Below the pieces are notes generated by a model. It did not search any database. It was not told the origin of the DNA and saw only the letters and a program-made list of their open reading frames with translations. A stretch of DNA of 64,000 nucleotides, from contig SSFR01000008.1 of NCBI GenBank assembly GCA_008015505.1, positions 150,008-214,007 of the forward strand, in the 5' to 3' direction. Positions 18,383 through 28,103 of this stretch are shown in pieces. Position 1 is the first letter of the stretch; the number at the start of each line of letters is the position of its first letter. The position numbers were made by a program, and so were the translations under genes. Source of the stretch: Pedobacter sp. Its GTDB lineage: Bacteria > Bacteroidota > Bacteroidia > Sphingobacteriales > Sphingobacteriaceae.

Positions 18383-19453
18383 TCAAAACCCAAGAACTTT
18401 AATTAGAACTATTACAGGACAGATTTCAAGAACACAAAGGTATATAAATAAATAAGCTATTGAAAATTGATATCCAAATAAAATCCTAAAAAATGCCCTA
18501 AATAGTTGAAAAACAAAGAGTAAAATCAATAAAATAAGTGTTGCATAGCTACCTATTTTAACCAAAGAGTATGGTAATAAGCTAAGTGAAACAACTATTG
18601 GTAAAAAAATTATCGCAATATTAGCAAAGAACAAATATAAAGTCGCAATATGCTCTTTTATTGGACGATAGATATCAAAAAGAAAACCTAATAGACGTAA
18701 CAAAAGCACTTTAGTAGTAAATAAACCCATCACAATACCCGAAGAGACCAAAAACCACTGAAATCCTTTATCTAAAAATTCATTATTGACTGCATTCCCA
18801 AACAAATAGATGTACATCCCAAATGTTAAACCAAACAAAATATACAGAAATAGAAATACCCATGAATTAAATAGATTATCGTCCTTATTCTTTCTCAAAA
18901 GGGATCGATTACTATAAAATAAATGGATTACCTCCGATAATTGCTTAGAAAAAATCACCCTGATCAAAGCAAAAAAGACGACCAGTGCAAAGATTGTCCC
19001 AATAACCCATATTTTTCGCTTCGGACGTATTTTACCTTCAATAATTCGAAACGTATGGCTTTTAGAGAAGCGCTTTCCCCAGGCTTGAAAATTAAAATTT
19101 TCAACCTGATACTGTTTGATTAAACTATCAACAAAAAGGTTAGATCTATTTGGATTTGGACGTTTAACCCAAAGTAACGACAATGAATCTTCGAGCATTT
19201 TCAAGGAGTCTTTCAGATATTTTTTCTGTGCCCAAGCAATAGAATCAGCTTGAGAAGACTCCCCTTGAGAAATATTCAAATGCTTCCGGCGTACCTCAGC
19301 AACAGAGTCTAACTGATACGGATATAGCTTGTGAGAGGCCGGCGGCTGACTAGACCACCTTATTCTTATCTCATTAACCGATACACTCCCCGCCCAGGTC
19401 GTTACCCGTACACCTAATAAAATGACGAAAAACAAAAACAACCTTTTAGCCAT
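18383..19453 (-). CDS. DUF4271 family integral membrane protein
   Basis: The 356-residue protein has an N-terminal signal peptide (MAKRLFLFFVILLGVRVTTWA). A periplasmic part of about 120 residues follows, rich in charged residues. About six hydrophobic segments follow from residue 150, separated by short loops, the first being WVIGTIFALVVFFALIRVIF. This is the DUF4271 layout, a Bacteroidota family of unknown function that regularly sits beside a HemD-like gene, as here with overlapping ends. The coupling suggests joint function, perhaps in the envelope, but no activity can be named. Confidence 0.75.
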   Translation of the reverse strand: MAKRLFLFFVILLGVRVTTWAGSVSVNEIRIRWSSQPPASHKLYPYQLDSVAEVRRKHLNISQGESSQADSIAWAQKKYLKDSLKMLEDSLSLLWVKRPNPNRSNLFVDSLIKQYQVENFNFQAWGKRFSKSHTFRIIEGKIRPKRKIWVIGTIFALVVFFALIRVIFSKQLSEVIHLFYSNRSLLRKNKDDNLFNSWVFLFLYILFGLTFGMYIYLFGNAVNNEFLDKGFQWFLVSSGIVMGLFTTKVLLLRLLGFLFDIYRPIKEHIATLYLFFANIAIIFLPIVVSLSLLPYSLVKIGSYATLILLILLFVFQLFRAFFRILFGYQFSIAYLFIYLCVLEICPVIVLIKVLGF

Positions 19454-19497
19454 ATCTGGGAGTCCGTTTAAAGTTTACTTAAAGAGGCTCTGACAAA

Positions 19498-19546
19498 GAG
19501 CTGGTCTAAAATTTATAATGAATTAAAATAAACTTTAGACCAGCTC
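19498..19546 (-). terminator. Long hairpin downstream of aconitase, member of the repeat family
   Basis: GAGCTGGTCTAAAATTTAT and ATAAACTTTAGACCAGCTC form a near-perfect 19-bp stem 14 bases after the aconitase stop codon. It is placed to end acnA transcription. Its arms resemble the GAGCTTGTTTAAAGTTTAT hairpin family found elsewhere in the window. Confidence 0.6.
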
Positions 19547-19559
19547 AAAAAGAAGAAAA

Positions 19560-21827
19560 CTATTTCGCTTGATTCATACGAATGATATTCAATGCTCCCC
19601 CCGCTTTAAACCATTCTATTTGTTGCTCATTGTAAGTATGATTTACTTCAAATGACTCTGTTTTACCATCAGCATGATGCAGAACAATAGTGAGTGGCTT
19701 AGCCGGAGCAAAAGAGGTCAAACCTGTAATATCAAACGTGTCATCCTCCCTAATCCGATCGTAGTCTGCAGGATTAGCAAAAGTAAGGGCCAACATCCCC
19801 TGCTTCTTCAGATTGGTTTCGTGAATACGAGCAAAAGATTTAACCAGTATAGCACGAACGCCCAAATGACGTGGCTCCATCGCAGCATGCTCACGTGAAG
19901 AACCTTCGCCATAGTTCTCATCACCTACTACGATAGAACCAATACCCGCAGCTTTGTAAGCTCGCGCAGTGGCTGGCACAGCACCATACTGCCCCGTTAG
20001 TTGATTTTTAACAGTGTCGGCCTTATCATTAAAGAAGTTAATCGCACCTATGAGCATATTATTCGAAATATTATCCAGATGCCCACGAAACTTTAACCAA
20101 GGTCCAGCCATAGAAATATGATCTGTGGTACATTTCCCTTTGGCCTTGATCAATAATTTAAGTCCACTCAAATCCTGACCTTCCCAAGCCTTAAATGGAT
20201 CTAGCAATTGTAAACGGTCTGAATGAGGATCAACCAACACCTCCACACTGCTACCATCTGCTGCTGGCGCTTGATAGCCTGCATCTTCAACAGCATACCC
20301 TTTTTGAGGCATTTCTAAACCTTGAGGCTCTTCCAAACGAACCTTCTCCCCTTTTTCATTCACTAGCAAGTCTGTCAATGGATTAAAGGTCAAATCTCCA
20401 GCAATAGTCATGGCTGTAACGATCTCAGGTGAAGCTACAAAAGCATGTGTATTTGGATTCCCATCATTACGTGATTTAAAGTTTCGGTTGAAAGATGTGA
20501 GGATCGAGTTCTTCCGCGTCGGATCATCACTATGTCGCGCCCATTGACCAATACAAGGCCCACAAGCATTAGCTAATACCACTCCATTCATTTTTTCGAA
20601 CGTATCCAAATAGCCATCACGCGCTACTGTATAACGCACCATCTCCGAACCTGGAGTAATGGTAAACTCCGACTTAGCTTTCAAGTTTTTATCCACAGCT
20701 TGTTTAGCCACCGAGGCCGCCCGTGTAATATCCTCATAGGATGAATTGGTACACGATCCAATAAGCCCAACTTCTAATTTTTGCGGCCATCCATTTTTCC
20801 GAACAGCGTCTGCAAATTTAGAAATCGGCCATGCCATATCTGGCGTAAATGGACCATTGATATGTGGCTCCAACGCAGAAAGATCAATTTCAATCACTTG
20901 ATCAAAGTATTGCTCTGGATGAGCATATACTTCTTCGTCACCCGTCAAGTGATGCTTAATCTGATCTGCCAAATCTGCCACCTCTGTACGACCCGTGTTT
21001 CGGAGATAAAGTGCCATTTTATCATCGTAACCGAAGATGGAAGTAGTCGCCCCAATTTCAGCGCCCATATTACAGATCGTTCCTTTACCTGTTGCAGAAA
21101 GTGAGCATGCCCCATCACCAAAATATTCTACAATACAACCTGTTCCTCCTTTTACAGTCAAAATACCCGCAACCTTCAGAATCACATCTTTAGCGGAAGC
21201 CCAGCCAGATAATTTTCCAGTTAGTTTAACCCCAATCAACTTGGGAAATTTCAGCTCCCATGCCAGACCAGCCATCACATCACAGGCATCTGCACCACCC
21301 ACACCAATGGCAATCATTCCCAAACCACCTGCATTGGGTGTATGCGAATCCGTCCCAATCATCATCCCACCGGGGAATGCATAATTTTCTAAAACTACCT
21401 GATGGATAATACCCGCTCCCGGCTTCCAAAATCCAATACCGTATTTATTCGACACAGAAGCCAAAAAATCAAATACTTCTTTATTCTGCGTATTGGCTGT
21501 TGCTAAATCTGCTACCGCCCCTACTTTGGCTTGAATAAGGTGATCGCAATGTGCCGTAGAAGGCACAGCCACTCTTGCCCTGCCAGCCTGCATAAATTGC
21601 AGCAAAGCCATTTGAGCAGTGGCATCTTGCATCGCCACACGATCAGGGGCAAAATCCACATAAGAAGTACCCCGTTTGTATGCCTCACTAACCCCACTCT
21701 CCCACAAGTGAGCATATAAAATCTTTTCCGTTAATGTCAAAGGCTTACCTACTACCCTACGCGCATTCGCAATACGGCTTTCATAGTTCTTATAAACCTT
21801 TTTAATCATATCTAAGTCAAATACCAT
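19560..21827 (-). CDS. acnA: Aconitate hydratase (mitochondrial type)
   Basis: Aconitase interconverts citrate and isocitrate in the TCA cycle. All 755 residues align in outline with the mitochondrial-type enzyme. [10 protein letters not shown] and [15 protein letters not shown] are in domain 1. [13 protein letters not shown] and [11 protein letters not shown] supply the three 4Fe-4S cysteine ligands. The swivel domain has [22 protein letters not shown] with the catalytic Ser and Arg. The length agrees with mitochondrial-type enzymes (about 750-780) rather than AcnB. Because it groups with eukaryotic ACO2, the symbol is given loosely. It diverges from aspS. Confidence 0.95.
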   Translation of the reverse strand: MVFDLDMIKKVYKNYESRIANARRVVGKPLTLTEKILYAHLWESGVSEAYKRGTSYVDFAPDRVAMQDATAQMALLQFMQAGRARVAVPSTAHCDHLIQAKVGAVADLATANTQNKEVFDFLASVSNKYGIGFWKPGAGIIHQVVLENYAFPGGMMIGTDSHTPNAGGLGMIAIGVGGADACDVMAGLAWELKFPKLIGVKLTGKLSGWASAKDVILKVAGILTVKGGTGCIVEYFGDGACSLSATGKGTICNMGAEIGATTSIFGYDDKMALYLRNTGRTEVADLADQIKHHLTGDEEVYAHPEQYFDQVIEIDLSALEPHINGPFTPDMAWPISKFADAVRKNGWPQKLEVGLIGSCTNSSYEDITRAASVAKQAVDKNLKAKSEFTITPGSEMVRYTVARDGYLDTFEKMNGVVLANACGPCIGQWARHSDDPTRKNSILTSFNRNFKSRNDGNPNTHAFVASPEIVTAMTIAGDLTFNPLTDLLVNEKGEKVRLEEPQGLEMPQKGYAVEDAGYQAPAADGSSVEVLVDPHSDRLQLLDPFKAWEGQDLSGLKLLIKAKGKCTTDHISMAGPWLKFRGHLDNISNNMLIGAINFFNDKADTVKNQLTGQYGAVPATARAYKAAGIGSIVVGDENYGEGSSREHAAMEPRHLGVRAILVKSFARIHETNLKKQGMLALTFANPADYDRIREDDTFDITGLTSFAPAKPLTIVLHHADGKTESFEVNHTYNEQQIEWFKAGGALNIIRMNQAK

Positions 21828-21875
21828 CTTTTTCTTGATTTTAGTTTAATCCGGGGGAGTTTAATGCACTTCTTG

Positions 21876-21883
21876 CGAAGATA
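21876..21883 (-). promoter_or_regulatory. Possible -7 promoter box for aconitase
   Basis: The minus strand reads TATCTTCG, one base from the Bacteroidota TAnnTTTG box, about 50 bases before the acnA ATG. The same TTCG variant precedes guaA and the ComM/YifB gene. Confidence 0.35.
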
Positions 21884-21942
21884 CTAAAAAACCACTTTTA
21901 GATTAGGTCTAAATAGGAGGCAGCAGGGTTGGTATAAATTGA

Positions 21943-21950
21943 TATTTTTG
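21943..21950 (+). promoter_or_regulatory. Possible -7 promoter box for aspS
   Basis: TATTTTTG is an exact TAnnTTTG match about 24 bases before the aspS ATG, implying a short leader. I saw no -33 TTG at the usual spacing. Confidence 0.4.
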
Positions 21951-21973
21951 TAATTCTAATTAGAATTTGACCA

Positions 21974-23743
21974 ATGCTCCGAACACATACTTGTGGTGAA
22001 TTAACTATTCGTGATTTAGGGAAAGAAGTAACACTAGCCGGCTGGGTCCAAAAATCACGCGACCTTGGCGGGATGACCTTCATAGATATCCGTGACCGAT
22101 ATGGGGTCACTCAATTGACATTCAATGCCAATGAAGATGCCAAAATCTGCACTCAGGCACGAGAATTAGGACGAGAGTTTGTAATTCAGATTAGTGGTAA
22201 GGTCATTGAACGTTCCAGTAAAAACCCAAAAATTACAACGGGAGATATCGAAATCAAAGTTTCACGGCTTCAGGTATTGAATACCGCCAAGCTCCCCCCA
22301 TTCTTGATCGAAGACGACACTGATGGTGGAGATGATCTACGCATGCGCTATCGTTATTTGGACCTCAGACGCAATCCGGTCCGAAATAATCTCATCTTGC
22401 GTCACAGGATGGCCCAAGAAGTGCGCAACTATCTAAACGGATTAAATTTTATCGAGGTAGAGACTCCTGTTTTGATCAAATCAACACCTGAGGGTGCACG
22501 TGACTTTGTAGTTCCTAGCCGGATGAACGCTGGAGAGTTTTACGCTTTACCTCAATCGCCCCAAACTTTCAAACAGTTGCTAATGGTTTCGGGGTTCGAT
22601 CGTTACTTTCAAATTGTGAAGTGTTTTCGAGATGAAGACCTGCGTGCCGATCGTCAGCCGGAATTTACACAAATAGACTGCGAAATGGCTTTCATTGAAC
22701 AAGAAGACATCCTTAACGTCTTTGAAGGTCTTGTCCGTCACTTATTCAAAAGCATCAAAGGGATCGATATGGATACTTTCCCGCGCATGACCTATGCCGA
22801 TGCCATGCGCCTGTACGGGTCTGATAAACCCGATCTACGCTTCGAGATGAAATTTGTCGAATTGAAATCACCAGAGAAACAAGCAAACCCCATTCTTAAC
22901 CCAAGATCAGGTTTTCCGATATTCGACCAAGCCGAATTAGTCATTGGCATCAATGCCAAAGGTTGTGCCGAGTATACCCGAAAACAATTAGATGAACTCA
23001 CTGATTTTATCAAACGCCCGCAAATTGGGGCTACTGGCCTAATCTATTGCAGACACCAGGCTGATGGCATACTCAAGTCGTCTGTGGATAAATTCTTCGA
23101 TGAAGTACAACTCCAGAAGTGGTCTCAAGCCTTTGAATCAAAGCCTGGTGATCTAATCTTGATCTTAGCAGGATCGGGTGATAAAGTGCGTAAACAACTT
23201 AGCGAACTTCGCCTGGAGATGGGGAATCGCTTGGGCCTACGCAACAAAAACACTTTTTCACCACTTTGGGTTCTTGATTTTCCACTGCTAGAGTGGGATG
23301 AAGAGTCGCAGCGCTACCATGCCATGCATCATCCCTTTACTTCACCCAAAACGGAAGACATCTCCTTATTAGATACCAATCCAGCCCAAGTACGGGCCAA
23401 TGCTTACGACATGGTTCTCAATGGAGCTGAAATTGGCGGCGAGTCCATCCGCATCCATGATAAAAATTTGCAGGCTTTAATGTTCAAACATTTAGGTTTT
23501 AGCAAAGAAGAAGCACAAAAGCAGTTCGGTTTCCTGATGGATGCATTTGAATTCGGCGCTCCACCACATGGGGGTATCGCGTTTGGATTTGACCGCATCG
23601 TGTCGCTTTTCGCTGGATTGGATTCGATTCGTGACGTGATTGCCTTCCCTAAAAATAACTCGGGCCGAGATATAATGATCGACTCACCATCCACCATCTC
23701 AGATGAGCAATTGAAGGAGTTAAAGCTAGGTGTTGAAATTTGA
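21974..23743 (+). CDS. aspS: Aspartyl-tRNA synthetase
   Basis: AspS charges tRNA-Asp in translation. The 589 residues show the bacterial-type architecture. An N-terminal OB-fold anticodon domain comes first ([24 protein letters not shown]). Class II motif 2 is [22 protein letters not shown], an inserted GAD domain lies in the middle, and motif 3 is [15 protein letters not shown] near the end. The start ATG fits [11 protein letters not shown], the normal family N-terminus. It is transcribed divergently from acnA. Confidence 0.97.
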   Translation: MLRTHTCGELTIRDLGKEVTLAGWVQKSRDLGGMTFIDIRDRYGVTQLTFNANEDAKICTQARELGREFVIQISGKVIERSSKNPKITTGDIEIKVSRLQVLNTAKLPPFLIEDDTDGGDDLRMRYRYLDLRRNPVRNNLILRHRMAQEVRNYLNGLNFIEVETPVLIKSTPEGARDFVVPSRMNAGEFYALPQSPQTFKQLLMVSGFDRYFQIVKCFRDEDLRADRQPEFTQIDCEMAFIEQEDILNVFEGLVRHLFKSIKGIDMDTFPRMTYADAMRLYGSDKPDLRFEMKFVELKSPEKQANPILNPRSGFPIFDQAELVIGINAKGCAEYTRKQLDELTDFIKRPQIGATGLIYCRHQADGILKSSVDKFFDEVQLQKWSQAFESKPGDLILILAGSGDKVRKQLSELRLEMGNRLGLRNKNTFSPLWVLDFPLLEWDEESQRYHAMHHPFTSPKTEDISLLDTNPAQVRANAYDMVLNGAEIGGESIRIHDKNLQALMFKHLGFSKEEAQKQFGFLMDAFEFGAPPHGGIAFGFDRIVSLFAGLDSIRDVIAFPKNNSGRDIMIDSPSTISDEQLKELKLGVEI

Positions 23744-23800
23744 AAAACATACAGAGCCCACTTAAATTTTATCGGACTCTTAAGCTTAATTACTTATCTC

Positions 23801-24160
23801 ATGAAGATCAAAAAGACAAAGACACCTGAAAACACAGATCAGCTACAAGCCATCAACGAAAAAATTATTGCTCAAGGTGAGACCTTGCCGCTTGTACAAC
23901 TCAAAGATGGCACTAGTGTACAAACTGGAACGGTTGCAACCATGTTGCACAACATCAACTTGTATAACAATGGTGCTAGAGGTGAAGTTGAAAGAGAGCT
24001 TGAATTGGCTATCCCTACACTGATCAAAGTAGGGCTGTTTGATCTATTCTCAGTGGATGAATGGCTTAATGGCGAAAATTTAGGGCGTAACTTTGTTGGG
24101 GAAAAATACAAAGAATATATCAACAACCCTACTCATAATCAAACACCTCAATATGAGTAA
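23801..24160 (+). CDS. Small conserved protein of unknown function
   Basis: A 119-residue soluble protein with no signal peptide or membrane segment. The core LPLVQLKDGTSVQTGTVATMLHNI and the end LFDLFSVDEWLNGENLGRNFVGEKY have the look of a conserved small family; DUF7709 is a possible match, from memory only. It lies between aspS and ffh on the same strand with short gaps and is probably cotranscribed with them. I assign no function. Confidence 0.6.
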   Translation: MKIKKTKTPENTDQLQAINEKIIAQGETLPLVQLKDGTSVQTGTVATMLHNINLYNNGARGEVERELELAIPTLIKVGLFDLFSVDEWLNGENLGRNFVGEKYKEYINNPTHNQTPQYE

Positions 24161-24227
24161 ACACACAATGTCCTACTCACAAAATGCCTATGGACAGATG
24201 ATTAAGAATTAATGGAATATCAATAAC

Positions 24228-25568
24228 ATGTTTGAAAACTTACAGGATAAACTAGACAGAGCCTTCAAGGTTTTAAAAGGCCAGGGAAATATCACCGAAA
24301 TAAACGTGGCTGAAACCGTCAAAGAGATACGAAAAGCGCTCCTAGACGCAGATGTCAACTATAAAACAGCCAAATCCTTTACCGATAGTGTGAAAGAAAA
24401 AGCGATTGGGCAAAATGTATTAAAGAGCATTGCACCAGGTCAGTTACTAACCAAAATCATGAACGATGAGCTCATCGCCTTGATGGGTGGAACTACCCAA
24501 GACATCAACCTGACAGCCAATCCAAGCATCATACTCATTGCCGGACTCAATGGGGCGGGTAAAACCACCTTTACAGGTAAACTGGCCAACTACTTAAAAA
24601 CCCAAAAAAGCAAAAAGCCTTTGCTAGTTGCAGCCGATGTTTATCGCCCAGCAGCTATTGATCAACTGGAGGTTTTAGCTTCGCAAATTGAAGTTCCTGT
24701 CTTCACCAATCGAAACTCAAAAGATCCTGTCGAAATAGCCAAATCAGCCATTTCAGAAGCTAAAAAGAATGGACAAAATATAGTTCTCATAGATACCGCG
24801 GGTCGCTTAGCCATTGACCAGGAGATGATGGATGAGATTGCTCGCGTAAAAGAGAGCACACAACCTCATGAGATTCTTTTTGTAGTAGATGCCATGACTG
24901 GACAAGATGCGGTCAATACGGCTAAAGCCTTTAATGATCGCTTAGATTTCACTGGCGTGGTCTTAACCAAACTAGATGGTGATGCCCGTGGGGGCGCTGC
25001 CTTATCGATCAAGTCGGTAGTCAACAAGCCGATTAAATTTATCGGAACAGGTGAAAAGATGGATGCCTTGGATGTTTTCCACCCCGATCGGATGGCTTCA
25101 CGTATTCTGGGAATGGGCGACGTGGTTTCGCTGGTGGAACGCGCTCAACAACAATTTGACGAAAAAGAAGCTGCTGAACTTCAAAAAAAAATCCGCAAAA
25201 ATAAATTTGACTTCAACGATTTCCTCTCACAAATACAACAGGTTAAAAAAATGGGGAACATGAAGGATATCATCGGCATGATCCCCGGCCTGGGCAAAGC
25301 TGTTAAGGATATTGATATTGACGATAATGCCTTTAGGCCCGTTGAGGCAATCATCCGCTCGATGACTCCCGCTGAGCGCGAAAACCCAGATTCAATTAAT
25401 CAAAGTAGACGCATGCGTATTGCTAAAGGATCGGGAACAAATATTACGGAGGTTAACAAGCTCCTCAAGCAGTTTGATGATATGCGTAAAATGATGAAGC
25501 AATTTTCTAACCCACTAGCTGCAGCTAAAATGATGCGGGGAATGCCTAAAATGCCTTTTGGGAGATAG
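24228..25568 (+). CDS. ffh: Signal recognition particle GTPase Ffh
   Basis: Ffh binds signal sequences and 4.5S RNA and delivers ribosomes to FtsY at the membrane. Its 446 residues contain the N-domain, the G-domain motifs GLNGAGKTTFTGKLA (P-loop), DVYRPAAIDQL, DTAGRL and TKLDGDARGG, and a methionine-rich M domain. The M domain has QVKKMGNMKDIIGMIPGLG, SRRMRIAKGSGT and a tail rich in MMK/MRG. The length is normal. A strong terminator hairpin follows at 25620. Confidence 0.97.
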   Translation: MFENLQDKLDRAFKVLKGQGNITEINVAETVKEIRKALLDADVNYKTAKSFTDSVKEKAIGQNVLKSIAPGQLLTKIMNDELIALMGGTTQDINLTANPSIILIAGLNGAGKTTFTGKLANYLKTQKSKKPLLVAADVYRPAAIDQLEVLASQIEVPVFTNRNSKDPVEIAKSAISEAKKNGQNIVLIDTAGRLAIDQEMMDEIARVKESTQPHEILFVVDAMTGQDAVNTAKAFNDRLDFTGVVLTKLDGDARGGAALSIKSVVNKPIKFIGTGEKMDALDVFHPDRMASRILGMGDVVSLVERAQQQFDEKEAAELQKKIRKNKFDFNDFLSQIQQVKKMGNMKDIIGMIPGLGKAVKDIDIDDNAFRPVEAIIRSMTPAERENPDSINQSRRMRIAKGSGTNITEVNKLLKQFDDMRKMMKQFSNPLAAAKMMRGMPKMPFGR

Positions 25569-25619
25569 ATTAAAATTAAATTTAAGTTTCTTATTAAGTA
25601 TTATAATAGCTCGTTACAT

Positions 25620-25679
25620 AACCAGGGGCCATATGATATATTCGATAAAAATATACACATGGCCCCTCTGGTTATTTTT
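25620..25679 (+). terminator. Rho-independent terminator after ffh
   Basis: AACCAGGGGCCATATG pairs with CACATGGCCCCTCTGGTT (one bulge), and ATTTTTC follows. It lies about 50 bases after the ffh stop. The rest of the gap up to 25780 shows nothing I recognise. Confidence 0.75.
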
Positions 25680-25781
25680 CACTCGCGTATTGTGCTCTCA
25701 TCGGTCTTAGAAGTTCCGGAGAGTCGTCACTTCATTGAGTTTGATTCAGATTTGAGAACATTTACTCATGACAAGTTTCAC

Positions 25782-26033
25782 TTAAGCTTGTCCTCCCTTA
25801 GATCCAAAATATTGACTAAATACTGCTAAAAGGCTATCATCAATATTAATCTCGTATTTATGAACGCTATATGTATCTGGAACACGGTCTCCTTTAGCAT
25901 CTATTTTTCCTTCTACTTTATCTACTGTAAACGTTCCCCCGACGGACTTTCCACCAGTCGTTAATACCAAGTCTTTTGAACTTAATGCCATTACTTGCAT
26001 TGAATCAAGTGTAATTAATTTTGAATTTTTCAT
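25782..26033 (-). CDS. Small protein with a double-glycine-type leader
   Basis: The best start is ATG 26033; the frame is open to 26078. The 83-residue product begins MKNSKLITLDSMQVMALSSK followed by DLVLTTGG. This is a hydrophilic leader with Leu/Met at spaced positions and a Gly-Gly at residues 27-28, as in peptides processed by C39 peptidase exporters. The remaining 55 residues are Gly/Asp/Lys-rich and contain no Cys. No biosynthetic enzyme or transporter lies nearby: ffh and the ComM-like gene flank it. It could be a secreted signalling or bacteriocin-like peptide, or an unrelated small protein. The gene itself looks real (coding bias and an A-rich ribosome binding region); the leader role is inferred. 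Confidence 0.55.
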   Translation of the reverse strand: MKNSKLITLDSMQVMALSSKDLVLTTGGKSVGGTFTVDKVEGKIDAKGDRVPDTYSVHKYEINIDDSLLAVFSQYFGSKGGQA

Positions 26034-26206
26034 TTTAAGATTTATTGTTTTTATAAATAAATTATTAATTATAATCAACTACAACTAAACAGTCAATTAT
26101 AGCTTAACACCCAGGAATATACTTAACCATAAAAAACAGAATTTATTGTAAAGAGGCTACATTATAAATTTTCATCTAGGAATTGATCTTAACGTCAGTT
26201 TTTCAC

Positions 26207-26214
26207 TAGCTTCG
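26207..26214 (+). promoter_or_regulatory. Possible -7 promoter box for the ComM/YifB gene
   Basis: TAGCTTCG, one base from TAnnTTTG, is preceded by a TTG at 26183-26185 with 21 bases between, close to the usual Bacteroidota spacing. It lies 19 bases before the ATG. Confidence 0.4.
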
Positions 26215-26233
26215 TCGGCCAATCTTATTAGCA

Positions 26234-27772
26234 ATGCCTATTAAAACCTATGGGAGCGCCGTTTATGGCATAGAAGCCATCACCATTACAATCGAAGTAA
26301 ACATTAGTAGCGGCACCAAGTATCATATTGTCGGACTGCCCGATAACGCTGTAAAAGAGAGCATGCTCCGAGTCGAGAGCGCTATTCACAATTCTGCCTA
26401 TCGTATGCCCCGACAAAAAATCGTAGTCAATCTAGCCCCGGCTGATATTCGCAAGGAGGGCTCTGCCTATGATTTAGCGATAGCCATGGGTATTTTGGCA
26501 GAATCTGATCAAATTCAAACCGAAAAGCTGGGCCAATACCTCATCATGGGCGAGGTTTCTTTAGATGGGGGAATACAACCCATTAAAGGTGCCCTTCCCA
26601 TTGCCATCCAAGGAAAAGCAGATGGCTTCAAAGGCTTGATTCTTCCCCAAACCAATGCCCGAGAAGCAGCTATTGTTGAAGATTTTGAGATTTTTGGCGT
26701 AAATACACTTGAAGAGGTTATCCAGTTCTTTAATCATTCAAGATCACTAAAACGTACCATTGTCGATTCGTCACAAGAGTTTCTAAATCAAGTCGGTCAT
26801 TACGAAAATGATTTTTCAGACGTTCGCGGACAAGAAAATATCAAACGTGCACTGGAGATAGCAGCGGCGGGTGGGCATAATGCCCTGCTCATCGGCCCCC
26901 CAGGTGCGGGGAAAACCATGCTAGCCAAGCGTTTCCCAAGTATTCTCCCCCCTTTAAACCTCTACGAAGCATTAGACACCACCAAAATACATTCCGTTGC
27001 AGGTAAATTAGCAGCCTCTGACTCCTTAATGACCACGCGACCATTCCGATCACCACATCACACCATTTCAGATGTGGCTCTAGTTGGTGGTGGCACAAAT
27101 CCTCAACCTGGCGAAATATCCCTAGCCCATAACGGCGTTTTATTTTTAGACGAACTCCCCGAATTCAAACGAACAGTGCTTGAAGTAATGCGTCAACCAT
27201 TGGAAGAACGAAGAGTAACCATATCCAGAGCCAAATCCAGTATCGATTATCCAGCTAGCTTCATGTTGGTAGCTTCGATGAATCCTTGTCCTTGCGGTTT
27301 TTATAATCACCCCGAAAAAGACTGTGTTTGTGCACCAGGAATTGTTCAAAAATATTTAAGTAAAATATCTGGACCGCTGCTTGATCGGATTGATTTACAT
27401 GTTGAGGTAACCCCTGTTAACTTCAATGAATTGGCTTCTAGTCGCTCTGCTGAAAAAAGTGGCACCATCCGTCAGCGTGTAACAGGGGCCCGAAATATTC
27501 AAGTAAAACGCTTTGAACAGGTGCCTAACATCTTCTGCAATGCACAAATGAGCCCTCAAATGGTACGTGACCTATGCCCAATCAGTGAGGCTGGCCAAGA
27601 TCTATTAAAAGGAGCTATGGAAAAATTGGGTTTATCTGCCCGTGCATACGACCGCATCTTAAAAGTCTCTAGAACCATTGCTGATTTGGCTAATACCGAA
27701 AGCATTGGGGTCAATCATCTAGCAGAAGCCATTCATTACCGTAGCTTGGATCGAGAAGGTTGGGCGGGTTAG
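26234..27772 (+). CDS. YifB/ComM family Mg-chelatase-like AAA+ ATPase
   Basis: The 512 residues start with the ChlI-type N-terminal domain ([35 protein letters not shown]). An AAA+ module follows, with Walker [21 protein letters not shown], Walker [11 protein letters not shown] and sensor/arginine region [16 protein letters not shown]. The C-terminal helical domain is [18 protein letters not shown]. ComM is a hexameric helicase that helps branch migration during natural transformation. The N-terminal Lon-like fold lacks a protease Ser-Lys pair that I can identify. The length is normal for the family. Confidence 0.92.
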   Translation: MPIKTYGSAVYGIEAITITIEVNISSGTKYHIVGLPDNAVKESMLRVESAIHNSAYRMPRQKIVVNLAPADIRKEGSAYDLAIAMGILAESDQIQTEKLGQYLIMGEVSLDGGIQPIKGALPIAIQGKADGFKGLILPQTNAREAAIVEDFEIFGVNTLEEVIQFFNHSRSLKRTIVDSSQEFLNQVGHYENDFSDVRGQENIKRALEIAAAGGHNALLIGPPGAGKTMLAKRFPSILPPLNLYEALDTTKIHSVAGKLAASDSLMTTRPFRSPHHTISDVALVGGGTNPQPGEISLAHNGVLFLDELPEFKRTVLEVMRQPLEERRVTISRAKSSIDYPASFMLVASMNPCPCGFYNHPEKDCVCAPGIVQKYLSKISGPLLDRIDLHVEVTPVNFNELASSRSAEKSGTIRQRVTGARNIQVKRFEQVPNIFCNAQMSPQMVRDLCPISEAGQDLLKGAMEKLGLSARAYDRILKVSRTIADLANTESIGVNHLAEAIHYRSLDREGWAG

Positions 27773-27872
27773 GGGATATTAAAATTAAAATATCTTAAAT
27801 TTGTATATAGCCCCAGTAATTGGAAAATCAAAAAGTAATTTACATCGATAACAGTATTCTAAATTTCAGCCA

Positions 27873-28064
27873 ATGATAAACCTATTTATAGCACACCCCA
27901 AAACCAACGAGCGATTGGAAGCAATGAAGGCCTTTGTAAAGGCTCTAAAAATTGACTTTGAGATCGAGGAACCATACAATACAGAGTTTGTAAAAGGGGT
28001 ACTTAAAGCTAAACGAGATATCGCGGACGGAAAAGGCGTTAAGATTAAAACTCAAGATTTGTGA
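27873..28064 (+). CDS. Orphan antitoxin-like small protein (DUF2683-like)
   Basis: The 63-residue acidic/basic protein begins MINLFIAHPKTNERLEAMKAF and ends VKIKTQDL. This resembles small Bacteroidota antitoxin-like proteins (KTxEDLW-type tails) that usually precede a RelE-type toxin. No toxin frame follows: the next gene, 39 bases on, is a histidine kinase. It may be a solitary remnant or a transcription-linked regulator. The family match is from memory and tentative. Confidence 0.5.
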   Translation: MINLFIAHPKTNERLEAMKAFVKALKIDFEIEEPYNTEFVKGVLKAKRDIADGKGVKIKTQDL

Positions 28065-28075
28065 AATTAATACGT

Positions 28076-28100
28076 CTTTAAAAGGACACTACTTTTAAAG
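28076..28100 (+). promoter_or_regulatory. Inverted repeat in front of the PhoR-like kinase gene
   Basis: CTTTAAAAG and CTTTTAAAG, 7 bases apart, form a 9-bp inverted repeat that ends 3 bases before the ATG and covers the ribosome binding region. It could be an operator or a translation-masking hairpin. Confidence 0.35.
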
Positions 28101-28103
28101 TAC

